Shown: piece after piece, positions 1-7,921 of the stretch
How the letters are laid out: the number at the start of each line of letters is the position of its first letter
Numbering within the stretch: the first letter of the stretch is position 1
Source of the DNA: Deinococci bacterium
GTDB lineage: Bacteria > Deinococcota > Deinococci > Deinococcales > Trueperaceae
Length of the DNA: 64,000 bases
Assembly (NCBI GenBank): GCA_030149325.1
Contig: JASBRS010000045.1
Location: 56,513-120,512 of the forward strand
Reading direction: 5' to 3'
Notes under the pieces: generated by a model
Seen by the model: the letters and a program-made list of their open reading frames with translations, nothing else
Databases searched by the model: none
What the model was told of the DNA's origin: nothing
Translations under genes and position numbers: made by a program

Positions 1-783
1 AGCCGCGACCTGGGGCGCGGTCGGGCGTTCGGTCTGCACGAGCTGCTCGACCAACTCGGCGCCTTCGTGGGTCCTCTGGTGGTGGCGGGGGCGGTGGCCG
101 TAGCGGGCTACCGGCTGGGCTTCGGGGTGTTGCTCGCCCCGGCGCTGGCGGCGCTGGTCGTGCTGGCCCGGGTGCGCCGGGTCGGTCCGGCGGCGGCGCC
201 GCTCGACACGGACGCCCGCACCGACGCCCCGCCGTTCCCGCCCATCTACCGCCGCTACCTGGCGTTCTCCGCCCTGACGGTGGCGGGCTTCGCCCACTTC
301 GCCCTGGTGGCCTTCCGTCTCGGGACCGACGGCGCCCTCGCCCCCGCCGCCATCCCGCTGGTGTTCGGCGTGGCGATGGGGGTCGACGCCGGCGCCGCCT
401 ACCTCACGGGCCAGCTCTACGACCGCATGGGCCTGAAGGTGATCGCCGCCCTGCCGCTCCTGACCCTGCCCACGGCACCGCTGCTGTTCCTGGCCCGGGC
501 GCCCTGGCTGGTGGTGGCGGGCGCCGTCCTGTGGGGGGCCGCCATGGGCGTCCAGGAGAGCGTGATGCGCGCCGCGGTGGCCGACCTGAGCCCAGCCGGG
601 CGGCGCGGCACCGCCTACGGGAGGTTCGACGCGGCCTTCGGCACCGCCTGGATGATCGGCAGCCTGGCGATGGGGGCCCTGCTGACGCTGGGGCCGGGCT
701 ACCCGGTGGCCTTCTCCCTGGTGCTCGAGCTCGCAGCCCTGGCCCTGCTGGTCGCATGGGTCCGGCCGACGCGCGCCGCCTGA
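1..783 (+). CDS. MFS transporter, C-terminal part (5' truncated by window)
   Basis: The frame is open from the first base, so the N-terminal half lies outside the window. About 260 residues remain, mostly hydrophobic membrane helices. The first residues include GRGRAFGLHELLDQLG, which resembles the MFS segment near helix 5 (GxAFGLxxxLDxxG). Short basic loops follow, then a typical MFS C-terminal half with a second copy of the same signature (GRRGTAYGRFDAAFG, roughly residues 200-214). It is an inner-membrane secondary transporter; nothing seen here fixes the substrate. It ends 11 bp before the convergent SDR gene. Confidence 0.8.
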   Translation, partial: SRDLGRGRAFGLHELLDQLGAFVGPLVVAGAVAVAGYRLGFGVLLAPALAALVVLARVRRVGPAAAPLDTDARTDAPPFPPIYRRYLAFSALTVAGFAHFALVAFRLGTDGALAPAAIPLVFGVAMGVDAGAAYLTGQLYDRMGLKVIAALPLLTLPTAPLLFLARAPWLVVAGAVLWGAAMGVQESVMRAAVADLSPAGRRGTAYGRFDAAFGTAWMIGSLAMGALLTLGPGYPVAFSLVLELAALALLVAWVRPTRAA

Positions 784-794
784 CCCCGACGCGC

Positions 795-1553
795 TCAGCT
801 CCGCAGGTACGACGCCCCGTTGACGTCGAGCACCGCTCCGGTCGAGAAGAACGCCTCGTCCGAGGCCAGGTAGAGCACCGCGCTCGCCACCTCCTCGGGG
901 GTGGCCACCCGGTCCAGCGGGCTCTGGGCGCGGATGGCGGCGCCGCGCTCGCCCTGCAGGTGCTCCCGCGCCATGTCGGTCGCCACGAAGCCCGGCGCCA
1001 CCGCCGTCACCGAGATGCCGTGCGGCGCCAGGTGCTTCGCCAGCGACTGGCTCATGGCGTGCAGGCCCGCCTTGCTGGCCCCGTAGGCGGGCGCGTCGGG
1101 CTCGCCGCGGTAGGCGCCGCGCGATCCGACGTTGACGATGTGGCCGCCGCCGTGCGCCATCATGTGCCGCGCCGCCCGGTAGCAGGTGGCGGCCGGCCCC
1201 AGCAGGTTGACGGCCAGCGTCCGCTGCCAGGCCGCCTGCCAGGCACCGAAGTCGACCTGGTCGAGCGGGTGGGGCTCGAAGATACCGGCGCAGTTCACCA
1301 GCACCTCGAGGCCGCCCAGGGCGGCCACCGCCTCGTCGACGACGCGGGCCGCCTCGTCGGGGTCACCGACGTCGCCCCGGAGCGCAACGTGCCCCTCGCC
1401 CGCCAGCGAGGCCAGCGCCGCCTGCGCCGCCGCCTCGTCGGCGCGGTAGCCGATCGCCACGCGCGCGCCGCGCGCCGCGAAGGCCTGCGCGATGGCGCGC
1501 CCGATCCCGCGGGCTCCGCCCGTCACCAGCACCCGCTTGCCCTCGAAGTCCAT
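795..1553 (-). CDS. SDR family oxidoreductase (FabG-like 3-oxoacyl-ACP reductase type)
   Basis: A 252-residue classical short-chain dehydrogenase. Near the N-terminus is the cofactor-binding TGGARGIGRAIAQ (TGxxxGxG). NCAG (NNAG-like), the catalytic Ser region NVGSRGA and the YGASK active-site motif (YxxxK) follow in order. Length and motif spacing are normal for the FabG/glucose-dehydrogenase group, which performs NAD(P)H-dependent carbonyl/alcohol conversions in the cytoplasm. I chose the start giving MDFEGKRVL because GGGAGG lies 5 nt upstream; the longer open frame adds 25 residues of no family likeness. The substrate cannot be told from sequence; an isolated FabG-like gene is often not the fatty-acid enzyme. 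Confidence 0.88.
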   Translation of the reverse strand: MDFEGKRVLVTGGARGIGRAIAQAFAARGARVAIGYRADEAAAQAALASLAGEGHVALRGDVGDPDEAARVVDEAVAALGGLEVLVNCAGIFEPHPLDQVDFGAWQAAWQRTLAVNLLGPAATCYRAARHMMAHGGGHIVNVGSRGAYRGEPDAPAYGASKAGLHAMSQSLAKHLAPHGISVTAVAPGFVATDMAREHLQGERGAAIRAQSPLDRVATPEEVASAVLYLASDEAFFSTGAVLDVNGASYLRS

Positions 1554-1600
1554 GCCTGCCTCCCGGCTTCCGGCCCGCTGCTGCCGGATCGTGTAGCGCC

Positions 1601-1606
1601 AGCCTA
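1601..1606 (-). promoter_or_regulatory. -10 box TAGGCT of the SDR gene
   Basis: TAGGCT on the minus strand, about 47 nt upstream of the SDR start. The same hexamer serves as a likely -10 at several other genes in the window (9657, 25201, 37336, 38396, 39076, 41603). No convincing -35. Confidence 0.4.
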
Positions 1607-1708
1607 CCGCCCCGGGCGCCAGCCCCACATGGCCGTCTCATCGCGGTCCAACGCTGGGGGCGCATCCTGAGGCGAGATGCACGCTCGGCGTGCGGAAGGA
1701 GGTCCCCC

Positions 1709-1942
1709 ATGGCCGCGTCCTCAGGCGCCGCCCACGATCCACGGTCCCAGGTCCCTCGCGTCCTGCCCCCGAACCGCTGGGAGGGGGAGACCGACTGCAG
1801 GGTCGGCCCCTTCCGCGACCTGCACGCCGCCGAGGGCTTCGCCAACGCCCTGGTGGACTTCGGCCGCTACGAGACCCTGTGCGAGCAGGTGGTGGTGGAC
1901 GATCAGGGCGTGTACGTCGAGGTCAGATCGGTGTGCTCGTAG
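1709..1942 (+). CDS. small hypothetical protein, 77 aa
   Basis: Not recognised. A strong Shine-Dalgarno (AAGGAGGT) sits 5 nt before the ATG. The product is acidic and soluble-looking: a proline-rich N-terminus, then RWEGETDCRVGPFRDL and a region with Tyr/Cys (RYETLCEQVV) that reads like a compact folded domain. No signal peptide or membrane segment. The 3' end overlaps the end of the convergent P450 gene by 20 bp. The good ribosome site and ordinary composition support a real gene. Confidence 0.6.
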   Translation: MAASSGAAHDPRSQVPRVLPPNRWEGETDCRVGPFRDLHAAEGFANALVDFGRYETLCEQVVVDDQGVYVEVRSVCS

Positions 1943-3197
1943 GCGCGGCGCCGTCGGTCGCCGCGACGTCCGCCGCCAGTTCCAGCTCGAATTCCCGCAC
2001 CTCGTACCCCTGCACCAGCTCGTTGTAGCGCAGCGTCGGCCCCGAGGCGATGCGGAGGCCCGGCAGGGCCAGCAGTCGGCTCAGGAACACCTCGGCCTCC
2101 TCCAGCGCCAGGTAGCTCCCGGGGCAGCGGTGGTGACCGTCGCCGAAGGCCAGGGCGTAGGGCTGCAGGCCGCGCGCCTGCACCACGCGGTCGGGCACCA
2201 GCCGTAGCGGGTCGGCGCCGACCGCCTCGGCGTCGGCGTTGGCGGCGCGGAGGTCGACGTCGATGAGGGTGCCGGGCTCCAAGCGCTCGACGCGGCCGTC
2301 GACCTCGAGCTCGAGCTCGCCTTCGACGCGCCGGAAGAGGTGGCCCACCACGGGCTCGAGCCGTACCACCTCGGCCAGCAGGCGCTGCCGCCCGTCGCCG
2401 TCGCGCGCCAGGTAGTCGCGTCGCAGCTCGTCGTCCTGCAGCAGGTGCCAGGCCGCCATGCTGATGAACTCGCGGGTCGTCACCATGCCGGCGGCGCCGT
2501 AGGTGATGGCCTCGATGAGGATGTCGGCGTCGCGGTAGCCCTGGTCGATGAGGTGCGAGATGACGTCGTCGCGGCGCTGCCGGCGCCGGGCGCGGATGGC
2601 GGGGCGGACGTCGGCCAGGAAGAAGCGCAGCATGCGCGTCTGCACCTGCAGGAACGCCAGCAGATCACGAGGTCGCCAGGAGAAGGGGCGCAGCTCGACG
2701 GCGAAGAAGGCATCGAGGCGGCGGTCCATGCGGCCGTCGCGGCTGTCGGTGAGGCCCACCACCTCGCCCGCCACGCGCACGGCGAGGCGCATCGACAGGG
2801 CGCTCAGCTCGCCGCCGCCGTTCGCGCGGAAGCCCTCGATCAGCTCGTAGGTGGTGCCCTCGATGAGCTCGCGGTAGCGCTCGTGCGCCGCCGAGGGGGT
2901 GAAGAAGTGCGCCACGATGGTGCGCTGCTTGCGGTGCTCGGCGCCCTCCTGGAACAGCACGGGACGGCGCAACTGGATGCCCGGCCGGTCCATCGTCTCC
3001 GAGCGGAAGCCGGCCTGCTTCACGGCGTCGCCGGAGCGCAGCACGGCCCTCGCCAACGCCGCCGAGCGCACCGCCACGCTGCCGTCGGCACGGCGCTCGA
3101 AGGCGGGGGCGGTGCCGGCCGGCGGCTCGCCGGGAGGCAGGCTCCGGCGCGTCCGCGCGCCTGCGGGGGTGGGAGCGGGGGGTGCGAGCGTGTCCAT
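1923..3197 (-). CDS. cytochrome P450
   Basis: A 424-residue soluble bacterial P450. The heme-ligand loop is FGDGHHRCPG (FxxGxxxCxG) with the axial Cys at about residue 358. The K-helix ExxR is EVVR in LLAEVVRLEP. The I-helix carries GAAGMVTTREF, the (A/G)GxxTT oxygen-activation motif. There is no membrane anchor, so it should use separate ferredoxin/reductase partners; none is adjacent. It is divergent from a TetR gene, the usual arrangement for local repression. A -10 box (TATCAT) ends 6 nt before the ATG, implying a leaderless transcript. The substrate is unknown. Confidence 0.93.
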   Translation of the reverse strand: MDTLAPPAPTPAGARTRRSLPPGEPPAGTAPAFERRADGSVAVRSAALARAVLRSGDAVKQAGFRSETMDRPGIQLRRPVLFQEGAEHRKQRTIVAHFFTPSAAHERYRELIEGTTYELIEGFRANGGGELSALSMRLAVRVAGEVVGLTDSRDGRMDRRLDAFFAVELRPFSWRPRDLLAFLQVQTRMLRFFLADVRPAIRARRRQRRDDVISHLIDQGYRDADILIEAITYGAAGMVTTREFISMAAWHLLQDDELRRDYLARDGDGRQRLLAEVVRLEPVVGHLFRRVEGELELEVDGRVERLEPGTLIDVDLRAANADAEAVGADPLRLVPDRVVQARGLQPYALAFGDGHHRCPGSYLALEEAEVFLSRLLALPGLRIASGPTLRYNELVQGYEVREFELELAADVAATDGAAPTSTPI

Positions 3198-3203
3198 GTC
3201 TTT

Positions 3204-3242
3204 ATGATATAAGGTGGCTCATTCGACACAGGGTGACTCGTT
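3204..3242 (-). promoter_or_regulatory. P450 promoter with candidate TetR operator
   Basis: On the minus strand TATCAT (3204-3209) lies 6 nt before the P450 ATG. It sits in an AT-rich imperfect palindrome whose arms are TTAT and ATAA. Just upstream on the plus strand are two near-identical direct repeats, GGTGGCTCATT (3213-3223) and GGTGACTCGTT (3232-3242), 19 bp apart. Either could bind the divergently encoded TetR protein; the assignment is inferred from position. Confidence 0.4.
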
Positions 3243-3322
3243 ACGGTCGAGGGAGGCGCGCGTCGGGCACGGCGCCCCTTGCGCCGCACCGCCCTCGGGC
3301 GCAGCCGACCGCAGGGGGCGGC

Positions 3323-3328
3323 TATACT
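3323..3328 (+). promoter_or_regulatory. -10 box TATACT of the TetR gene (leaderless)
   Basis: TATACT followed by 10 nt and then the ATG at 3339. Transcription starting 7-10 nt after the box would begin at or just before the start codon. No Shine-Dalgarno sequence precedes this ATG. Confidence 0.5.
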
Positions 3329-3338
3329 CGCCCTGGCG

Positions 3339-3950
3339 ATGAGCGAGCCCGCCGACAGCGATCGCGCAAGCGAGCACCGCACCGATCTGCGCGTCCAGCG
3401 CACCCGCCGCAGGCTCGGGGAGGCCATGGTCGAGCTGACCCTGGAGCGCGGCTACGACGCCCTCACCATCCGCGACCTCACCGAGCGCGCCGAGATCGGC
3501 TACGCCACCTTCTTCCGCCACTACCCCGACAAGGAGGCGCTGCTGCGCGACCTGCTCGAGGAGGTGCTGGAGGGGTTGATGGAGCGGCTCGAGCCGCTGA
3601 CGGCCGATGCCGACGCCGCCCTCACCGGCGCCCTGGTGTTCGAGCACGTGCGCGAGCACGCCCCGCTCTATCGGCTGCTGCTGGCCAGCCAGCCCTCGGT
3701 CGACCTCCTCGGCCGCGCCCTCGAGGTGGGCGCCGAGGAGATCAACCGCAGCTTCGACGGCCGCGAGGGCAGCCCGGTGCCGCTCGAGATCGCTGCCCAC
3801 CACATCATCCGCTCGTTCGTAGCGCTCATCGAGTGGTGGCTGGCGCACGACATGCCCTACCCCCCCGAGACGATGGGCGAGGTCTACCGCGCGCTGATCA
3901 TGGACCCCGCTCGCGAGGTCGCCCTGGCCCCCCGTCCCAGCCGCGCCTGA
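3339..3950 (+). CDS. TetR/AcrR family transcriptional regulator
   Basis: A 203-residue protein with the TetR N-terminal helix-turn-helix: LTIRDLTERAEIGYATFFRH followed by YPDKEALLRDLLEEV, the canonical recognition-helix tail. The C-terminal domain is helical and unremarkable. The longer open frame starting at 3279 has no ribosome site; the internal ATG (MSEPADSDR) lies just after a TATACT -10 box, so I use that start. Divergent from the P450 gene, which it probably represses together with itself. The ligand is unknown. Confidence 0.88.
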   Translation: MSEPADSDRASEHRTDLRVQRTRRRLGEAMVELTLERGYDALTIRDLTERAEIGYATFFRHYPDKEALLRDLLEEVLEGLMERLEPLTADADAALTGALVFEHVREHAPLYRLLLASQPSVDLLGRALEVGAEEINRSFDGREGSPVPLEIAAHHIIRSFVALIEWWLAHDMPYPPETMGEVYRALIMDPAREVALAPRPSRA

Positions 3951-3971
3951 GCCGCATCCACGACGCGACCC

Positions 3972-3994
3972 GGACCGGGGGCGGACCCCGGTCC
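3972..3994 (+). terminator. hairpin downstream of the TetR gene
   Basis: A perfect 9-bp stem, GGACCGGGG and CCCCGGTCC, with a 5-nt loop, 21 bp after the TetR stop. No T-run follows, so it may terminate weakly or protect the 3' end. Confidence 0.45.
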
Positions 3995-4086
3995 GCCGAG
4001 GCCGTGCTCCGATTTACGCCGAAACGGCTTGCGGAAGGCGTATGGTTTCAAGCGGAACCGTGGGGGGCAGCAGGCACACGGAACAA

Positions 4087-4109
4087 GGGCGCGCTCAAGC
4101 GCGCCCTTT
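4087..4109. terminator. Rho-independent terminator between convergent genes
   Basis: GGGCGCGCT and AGCGCGCCC form a 9-bp stem with a 2-nt loop, followed by TTT on the plus strand; the minus strand reads a short T-containing tail as well. It lies between the convergent TetR and M20 peptidase genes and could serve both. Confidence 0.6.
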
Positions 4110-4140
4110 CCATTCGTAGGCTGGAACGCCGGCCCCGCTC

Positions 4141-5280
4141 TCAGGCCAGGTCGGCCAGCAACCCCGCGAACAGGGCCAGCCGGCGCGGGATCTCCGAACG
4201 CAGCAGGTGCTCCTCGCGGGTGTGGTCGGCGAAGCCCACCGGCCCCAAGCCGTCCAGGGTGGCGACGCCCAGGGCGGCCGTGAAGTTGCCGTCGGAGGCG
4301 CCGCCCACCCGGCCCGGCGCCAGCTCCAGGCCCATCGTCGCCCCGATGCGACGCGCGCGCTCGTACAGCGCCATCGTGCCCGGCAGCGCCTCCATCGGCG
4401 GGCGCTCGAACGCGCCCTCGACCTCCAGCCGCGCTCCCGGCAGCACCGGCGCCAGGGCGTGCAGGGCGGCGTCCAGGCGCGCGCCCTCGGCGAGCGTCCA
4501 GGCGCGGGCATCGACCTCGAGCGTCACCCGGTCGGCCACGACGTTCACGACGGTGCCGCCGTGGATGACGTTGGCACCGAGCCGGCTGCCCGCCTCGAGG
4601 TCCTCGGCGGCCTGAAGCGCCAGCACCTGGTGCGCGGCCTCGACCACGGCGTTGATGCCCTTCTCCGGCTCCACCCCCTGGTGCGCCGCCCGGCCGTGCA
4701 CGGTGACGCGGTAGCGGCCGCCGCCCTTGCGCGCCACCTTGGGGTCGCCGTCGTTGGTGGGCGCCTCCAACACCAGCACGGCGTCGGCCTGGCGCGCCGC
4801 GGCCTCGATGGCGGGCCGGCTGGCGGCGCTGCCGACCTCCTCGTCGGGCGTGAGCAGCAGCTCCACCGTGGGCCGCCGCTCCGGGCCTAGCATCGCCAGG
4901 GCGTGCAGCGCGAACAGCAACCCGCCCTTCATGTCGTTGGTTCCGGGGCCGAAGATGCGATCGCCGTCCTGCCGCCACAGCTCGGGCCAGGAGCCGACCG
5001 GCTGGACGGTGTCGTAGTGCGCCAGCACCAGCACGCGGGGGGCGCTGCCCGGCGCCGTCACGCGCAGCAGAGGCCCGGCCGGGGTCGCCTCGGGCGAAAC
5101 CACACCCACGGCGCCGAAGGCGTCGGTCATCCAGGCGGCCGCGCGCTCGAGCCCCGGCAGGTGACCGCTCGGCGTCTCGATGCGCACCAGCGCCTCGAGG
5201 TCCGCCAGGTAGGCGTCTTCGCGCTCGCGCGCGTGCTGGAGGAGGTCGTCGATGGCGTCGGGCTCGATCATGGCGCCCAT
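4141..5280 (-). CDS. M20 family metallopeptidase (CPG2/ArgE-like)
   Basis: A 379-residue cytosolic zinc peptidase. Metal-site motifs in order: LAHYDTVQPVG (His, Asp), GPGTNDMKGG (bridging Asp), TPDEEVGS (catalytic Glu pair) and a late His in GFADHTREEHLL. The lid domain lies between them (RVTVHGRAAHQGVEPEKG). This arrangement matches the glutamate carboxypeptidase/acetylornithine deacetylase group, which removes acyl groups or C-terminal residues from amino acids or peptides. Start: the first ATG is used; MIEPDAID three codons later is equally possible, and neither has a strong ribosome site. It lies 49 bp after the aldo/keto reductase and is probably co-transcribed. Confidence 0.88.
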   Translation of the reverse strand: MGAMIEPDAIDDLLQHAREREDAYLADLEALVRIETPSGHLPGLERAAAWMTDAFGAVGVVSPEATPAGPLLRVTAPGSAPRVLVLAHYDTVQPVGSWPELWRQDGDRIFGPGTNDMKGGLLFALHALAMLGPERRPTVELLLTPDEEVGSAASRPAIEAAARQADAVLVLEAPTNDGDPKVARKGGGRYRVTVHGRAAHQGVEPEKGINAVVEAAHQVLALQAAEDLEAGSRLGANVIHGGTVVNVVADRVTLEVDARAWTLAEGARLDAALHALAPVLPGARLEVEGAFERPPMEALPGTMALYERARRIGATMGLELAPGRVGGASDGNFTAALGVATLDGLGPVGFADHTREEHLLRSEIPRRLALFAGLLADLA

Positions 5281-5329
5281 CGTACGTCCCGCCGTGCGCG
5301 CCGCCGGTCGGGTCGGCGGAGCCGTCAGC

Positions 5330-6190
5330 TCAACGGGTGAACAGCGGCTCCATGCCGCGGCGCTCGAGCACCGCCCGCATGGCCTCGTCGGAGACCGGCC
5401 CGCTGAAGCGCGCGGCCGCCTCCAGCACGCGGGGCAGCACGTGGATGTCGCCGACGGTGTTGAGGAACAGGCCCTCGTGGCCCAGCACCCAGTGCACCGC
5501 CACCGCGATGTCCTCGGGGTCCTCGAGCGGCTCGTACCAGGTGGCGCGCGTCTGTCTGCGCTCGCCCCACGGCCGCGCCGTGATCGACTTGATGGTCTGC
5601 ACCGCTACGCCGCGCTCGCGGCACACCCCCAAGAGCGCCCCGACGTCGGCCCGGTAGCCCTCGTCCTGAAGCAGGATGTAGCTGTAGGGGAGCAGCACGC
5701 TGTCGAAGTCGAAGCGCTCCAGGCTGCGGCGGTGCATGGCGGCGATGCCGAGGCCGTGGCCGGTGACGCCGATGAAGCGCACCAGCCCCTCGTCGCGCGC
5801 CTCGACGCAGGCGCGCAGCGCGCCGTCGTCGGAGAACGCCCGCTCCCACTCGTCCTCCTGCGCCAGGTTGTGGAGCTGGATGAGGTCGACGTGGTCGGTC
5901 CGCAACCGCTCCAACGAGCGCCGGATCTGGTCGCGCGCCTCGGCGTAGCCCCGCTCGCCCGTCTTGGTGGCCAGGAAGAACTCGCTGCGGTGACGTTCCA
6001 TCCACGGGCCCAGGCGCAGCTCGGCCTTGCCGTAGCTGGCCGCCACATCGATGTGGTTGATGCCGTGGTCCAGGACCAGCTCCATGGTGGCGTCGGCCTC
6101 GGCCTGCGTCACATCGCTCAGCGCGGCCGCGCCGAACAGCGTCCGGGAGCTGGTGTGACCGGTGCTTCCGAAGGGGGCCCGTGGGATCAT
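5330..6190 (-). CDS. aldo/keto reductase
   Basis: A 286-residue (beta/alpha)8 AKR. The catalytic tetrad is visible: Asp in NHIDVAAS, Tyr in ASYGKAE, Lys in FLATKTGE and His in [25 protein letters not shown] is the AKR family signature. The C-terminal loops are short, as in the AKR5/11-13 bacterial groups. It reduces aldehydes or ketones with NADPH in the cytoplasm; the substrate is not evident. GAGGAGG precedes the ATG. It is the first gene of a pair with the M20 peptidase. Confidence 0.9.
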   Translation of the reverse strand: MIPRAPFGSTGHTSSRTLFGAAALSDVTQAEADATMELVLDHGINHIDVAASYGKAELRLGPWMERHRSEFFLATKTGERGYAEARDQIRRSLERLRTDHVDLIQLHNLAQEDEWERAFSDDGALRACVEARDEGLVRFIGVTGHGLGIAAMHRRSLERFDFDSVLLPYSYILLQDEGYRADVGALLGVCRERGVAVQTIKSITARPWGERRQTRATWYEPLEDPEDIAVAVHWVLGHEGLFLNTVGDIHVLPRVLEAAARFSGPVSDEAMRAVLERRGMEPLFTR

Positions 6191-6229
6191 CGCCGCCTCC
6201 TCGCTCCGCCGCGTCCGCGGCGTGCGGTC

Positions 6230-6235
6230 AGTCTA
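6230..6235 (-). promoter_or_regulatory. -10 box TAGACT of the aldo/keto reductase pair
   Basis: TAGACT on the minus strand, 39 nt before the start codon, giving a leader of about 30 nt that carries the GAGGAGG ribosome site. No clear -35. Confidence 0.4.
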
Positions 6236-6246
6236 GCGTCGGAGCG

Positions 6247-6915
6247 TCAGGCGGGCGAGGACGGCAGTCCCATCAGGGCGTCCTCGATGGCGGTGTCGCC
6301 GGCCACGATGTCGAAGGCCTGGCGCTCGGCCACGCCCAGGCGCAGCGCCGCCACGGCCACGCGCGCCACGTCGGCGCGGGCCACCGTGCCGCCGGGCTCG
6401 AGCCCCACGCCGAGCGTCACCCTGCCGGAGGCCCCGTCGTCCGTGAGGGCGGCCGGCCTGAGGATGGTCCAGTCCATCGAGCTGGCGATCAGCGCCTGCT
6501 CGGCCTTGCGCTTCGCCTCCAGGAACGGTCGGATCCCCTCCGGGTAGGCCTCGGGCCGCTCCGTGCCCATCGAGCTCACGAGCAGGAAGCGCAGGCACCG
6601 CGCCTCCTCGGCCGCGCGGATCAGGCGTACCGTCCACAGGTGGTCGACGGCGTCGGCGTCCTCGGGTTGGGTGGCACCGATGGTGCAGATGACGGCGTCG
6701 ACGTCGGCGAAGGCATCGGCCAACGACACCGCCTGTTCGTCCGAGCCCGCCTCGGAAACGTCGATCAGGACGGGATCGGCCCCGAACGCCCCCACCCCGC
6801 CGCGCTGTTCCGGCCGGCGCACCATGCCGCGCACCGGCCCGACGTTGGCGGCCAGCATCAAGCGCAGCACGTGGGCGCCCGTCCTCCCGGCTGCTCCGAC
6901 TACGAGCGTGTTCAT
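6247..6915 (-). CDS. NAD(P)H-binding atypical SDR (NmrA/YwnB-like)
   Basis: A 222-residue protein beginning MNTLVVGAAGRTGAHVLR, the GxxGxxG dinucleotide-binding loop of atypical SDRs. LLVSSMGTE and KRKAEQALIASSMDWTILRP are hallmarks of the NAD(P)H-binding/NmrA-like group, where the active-site YxxxK is replaced by a KxxxE pattern. Such proteins act as redox-responsive or flavin-reductase-like oxidoreductases. A longer open frame exists upstream, but the family N-terminus starts at this Met. Confidence 0.85.
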   Translation of the reverse strand: MNTLVVGAAGRTGAHVLRLMLAANVGPVRGMVRRPEQRGGVGAFGADPVLIDVSEAGSDEQAVSLADAFADVDAVICTIGATQPEDADAVDHLWTVRLIRAAEEARCLRFLLVSSMGTERPEAYPEGIRPFLEAKRKAEQALIASSMDWTILRPAALTDDGASGRVTLGVGLEPGGTVARADVARVAVAALRLGVAERQAFDIVAGDTAIEDALMGLPSSPA

Positions 6916-7244
6916 GGCTCGGGCATACCACGTTCGCGAGGGGCGCACCGTGCGCTCGACCCATCTGCGCGACCGTGCGGGTCCCGGGGCTGGCGTCCCC
7001 CGCAGGCACGCCCGGCTCGAGCCGGGCGTCACATACGGAGCCCGGCCTCCGGGAGCATGCTGGAGGCGAGCCCGCGGAACCCATCTACGACTGGGGTTGG
7101 GGGGTGGTCTGTGACCCGCGCAGTCGTCCGAGGTGGGGCCGGCCGTCGCGTCGCTAGCATCCCGTAGCAGGCCCGTACAGCACGTCCTAGCCACCACAAC
7201 CGTTGCTGGATCGTTGCGGCAGGACCGCAAGGAAGAGGAGTCCT
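6916..7244. other. intergenic region between divergent genes, no gene seen
   Basis: 329 bp between the minus-strand NAD(P)-binding gene and the plus-strand CHRD gene. It must hold both promoters. A TAGCAT (7155-7160) is the best -10 candidate for the CHRD gene but has no good -35. The open frames crossing this stretch have no ribosome sites and no family likeness. Confidence 0.4.
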
Positions 7245-7745
7245 ATGGGACACCGCATCCTACGCGCGACGTGGCTGGCGCTGCTCCTGGCGATGTTCCT
7301 GGGCGTCGTGCTGGCGAGGGGGCCCGTCACCGTCTACGGCGTCACCATGCAGTGCACGCAACTCGAAGCGGGGTACGACCTCCAGTGCATGGTCGAACCG
7401 TCGACCCGGGGGACGGCCTCGGCGAGGGCGTGGCTGCAGGACGGCGTGCTCACCGTCGAGGGCGCGTACTACGCCCTGAACACCCCGGTCGCGTCGGAGC
7501 CCGCCCTGGGCATGCACCTCCACCACGACCCCGCCCTGTACCACCGGGCCACCTTCATGGCCGCGCTCGAGAACGACGGCGGGACGGAGGGCGCGTTCCG
7601 CGCGTCGGTGAGCCTCACGCCGCAGGACCTGACCATGCTCGAGGAGGGCCGCCTCTACCTCGACATCCACACCGCCGCGCACCCCGACGGATCGTTGCGC
7701 GGCATGCTCGTGCCGCTCTCGGTCCACGAGTTCGAGCTCTACTGA
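7245..7745 (+). CDS. secreted CHRD-domain protein
   Basis: A 166-residue exported protein. The N-terminus MGHRILRATWLALLLAMFLG is a signal peptide with cleavage probably after VLA. The mature part has two Cys (MQCTQ, LQCMV) likely to pair. The C-terminal half, including LYLDIHTAAHPDGSLRGML, is the signature of the CHRD domain, a beta-sandwich found in secreted bacterial proteins and chordin. AGGAG lies 5 nt before the ATG; the longer frame is rejected for that reason. Exact role unknown. Confidence 0.75.
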   Translation: MGHRILRATWLALLLAMFLGVVLARGPVTVYGVTMQCTQLEAGYDLQCMVEPSTRGTASARAWLQDGVLTVEGAYYALNTPVASEPALGMHLHHDPALYHRATFMAALENDGGTEGAFRASVSLTPQDLTMLEEGRLYLDIHTAAHPDGSLRGMLVPLSVHEFELY

Positions 7746-7752
7746 GTCGTGA

Positions 7753-7778
7753 GCGCGCCGGGCCCGGACCCGGCGCGC
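7753..7778 (+). terminator. hairpin after the CHRD gene
   Basis: GCGCGCCGGG and CCCGGCGCGC form a perfect 10-bp stem with a 6-nt loop, starting 8 bp after the stop codon. The tail is only weakly T-rich (CGTTCCC). Confidence 0.5.
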
Positions 7779-7848
7779 CGTTCCCATCCGGGTCTCCGCC
7801 GGAGGGGGTGGACCGTCGCGGGCTCCGAACCTCCGGCCGACCGTAGGC

Positions 7849-7880
7849 GCGCGCCGCGCCGTTCGCGGCGCGCTCTTCTC
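7849..7880 (+). terminator. Rho-independent terminator
   Basis: GCGCGCCGCG and CGCGGCGCGC form a 10-bp stem with loop CCGTT, followed by the pyrimidine tail TCTTCTC. It insulates the following nucleotidyltransferase promoter. Confidence 0.6.
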
Positions 7881-7905
7881 ACGCCGGCGAGCGTCAGGGA
7901 CGTGG

Positions 7906-7911
7906 TAGCGT
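7906..7911 (+). promoter_or_regulatory. -10 box TAGCGT of the nucleotidyltransferase gene
   Basis: TAGCGT, 10 nt before the ATG at 7922; no Shine-Dalgarno sequence is present. This supports a nearly leaderless message and the choice of the ATG over the in-frame GTG at 7910, which overlaps the box. Confidence 0.45.
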
Positions 7912-7921
7912 GGGCATCCGC

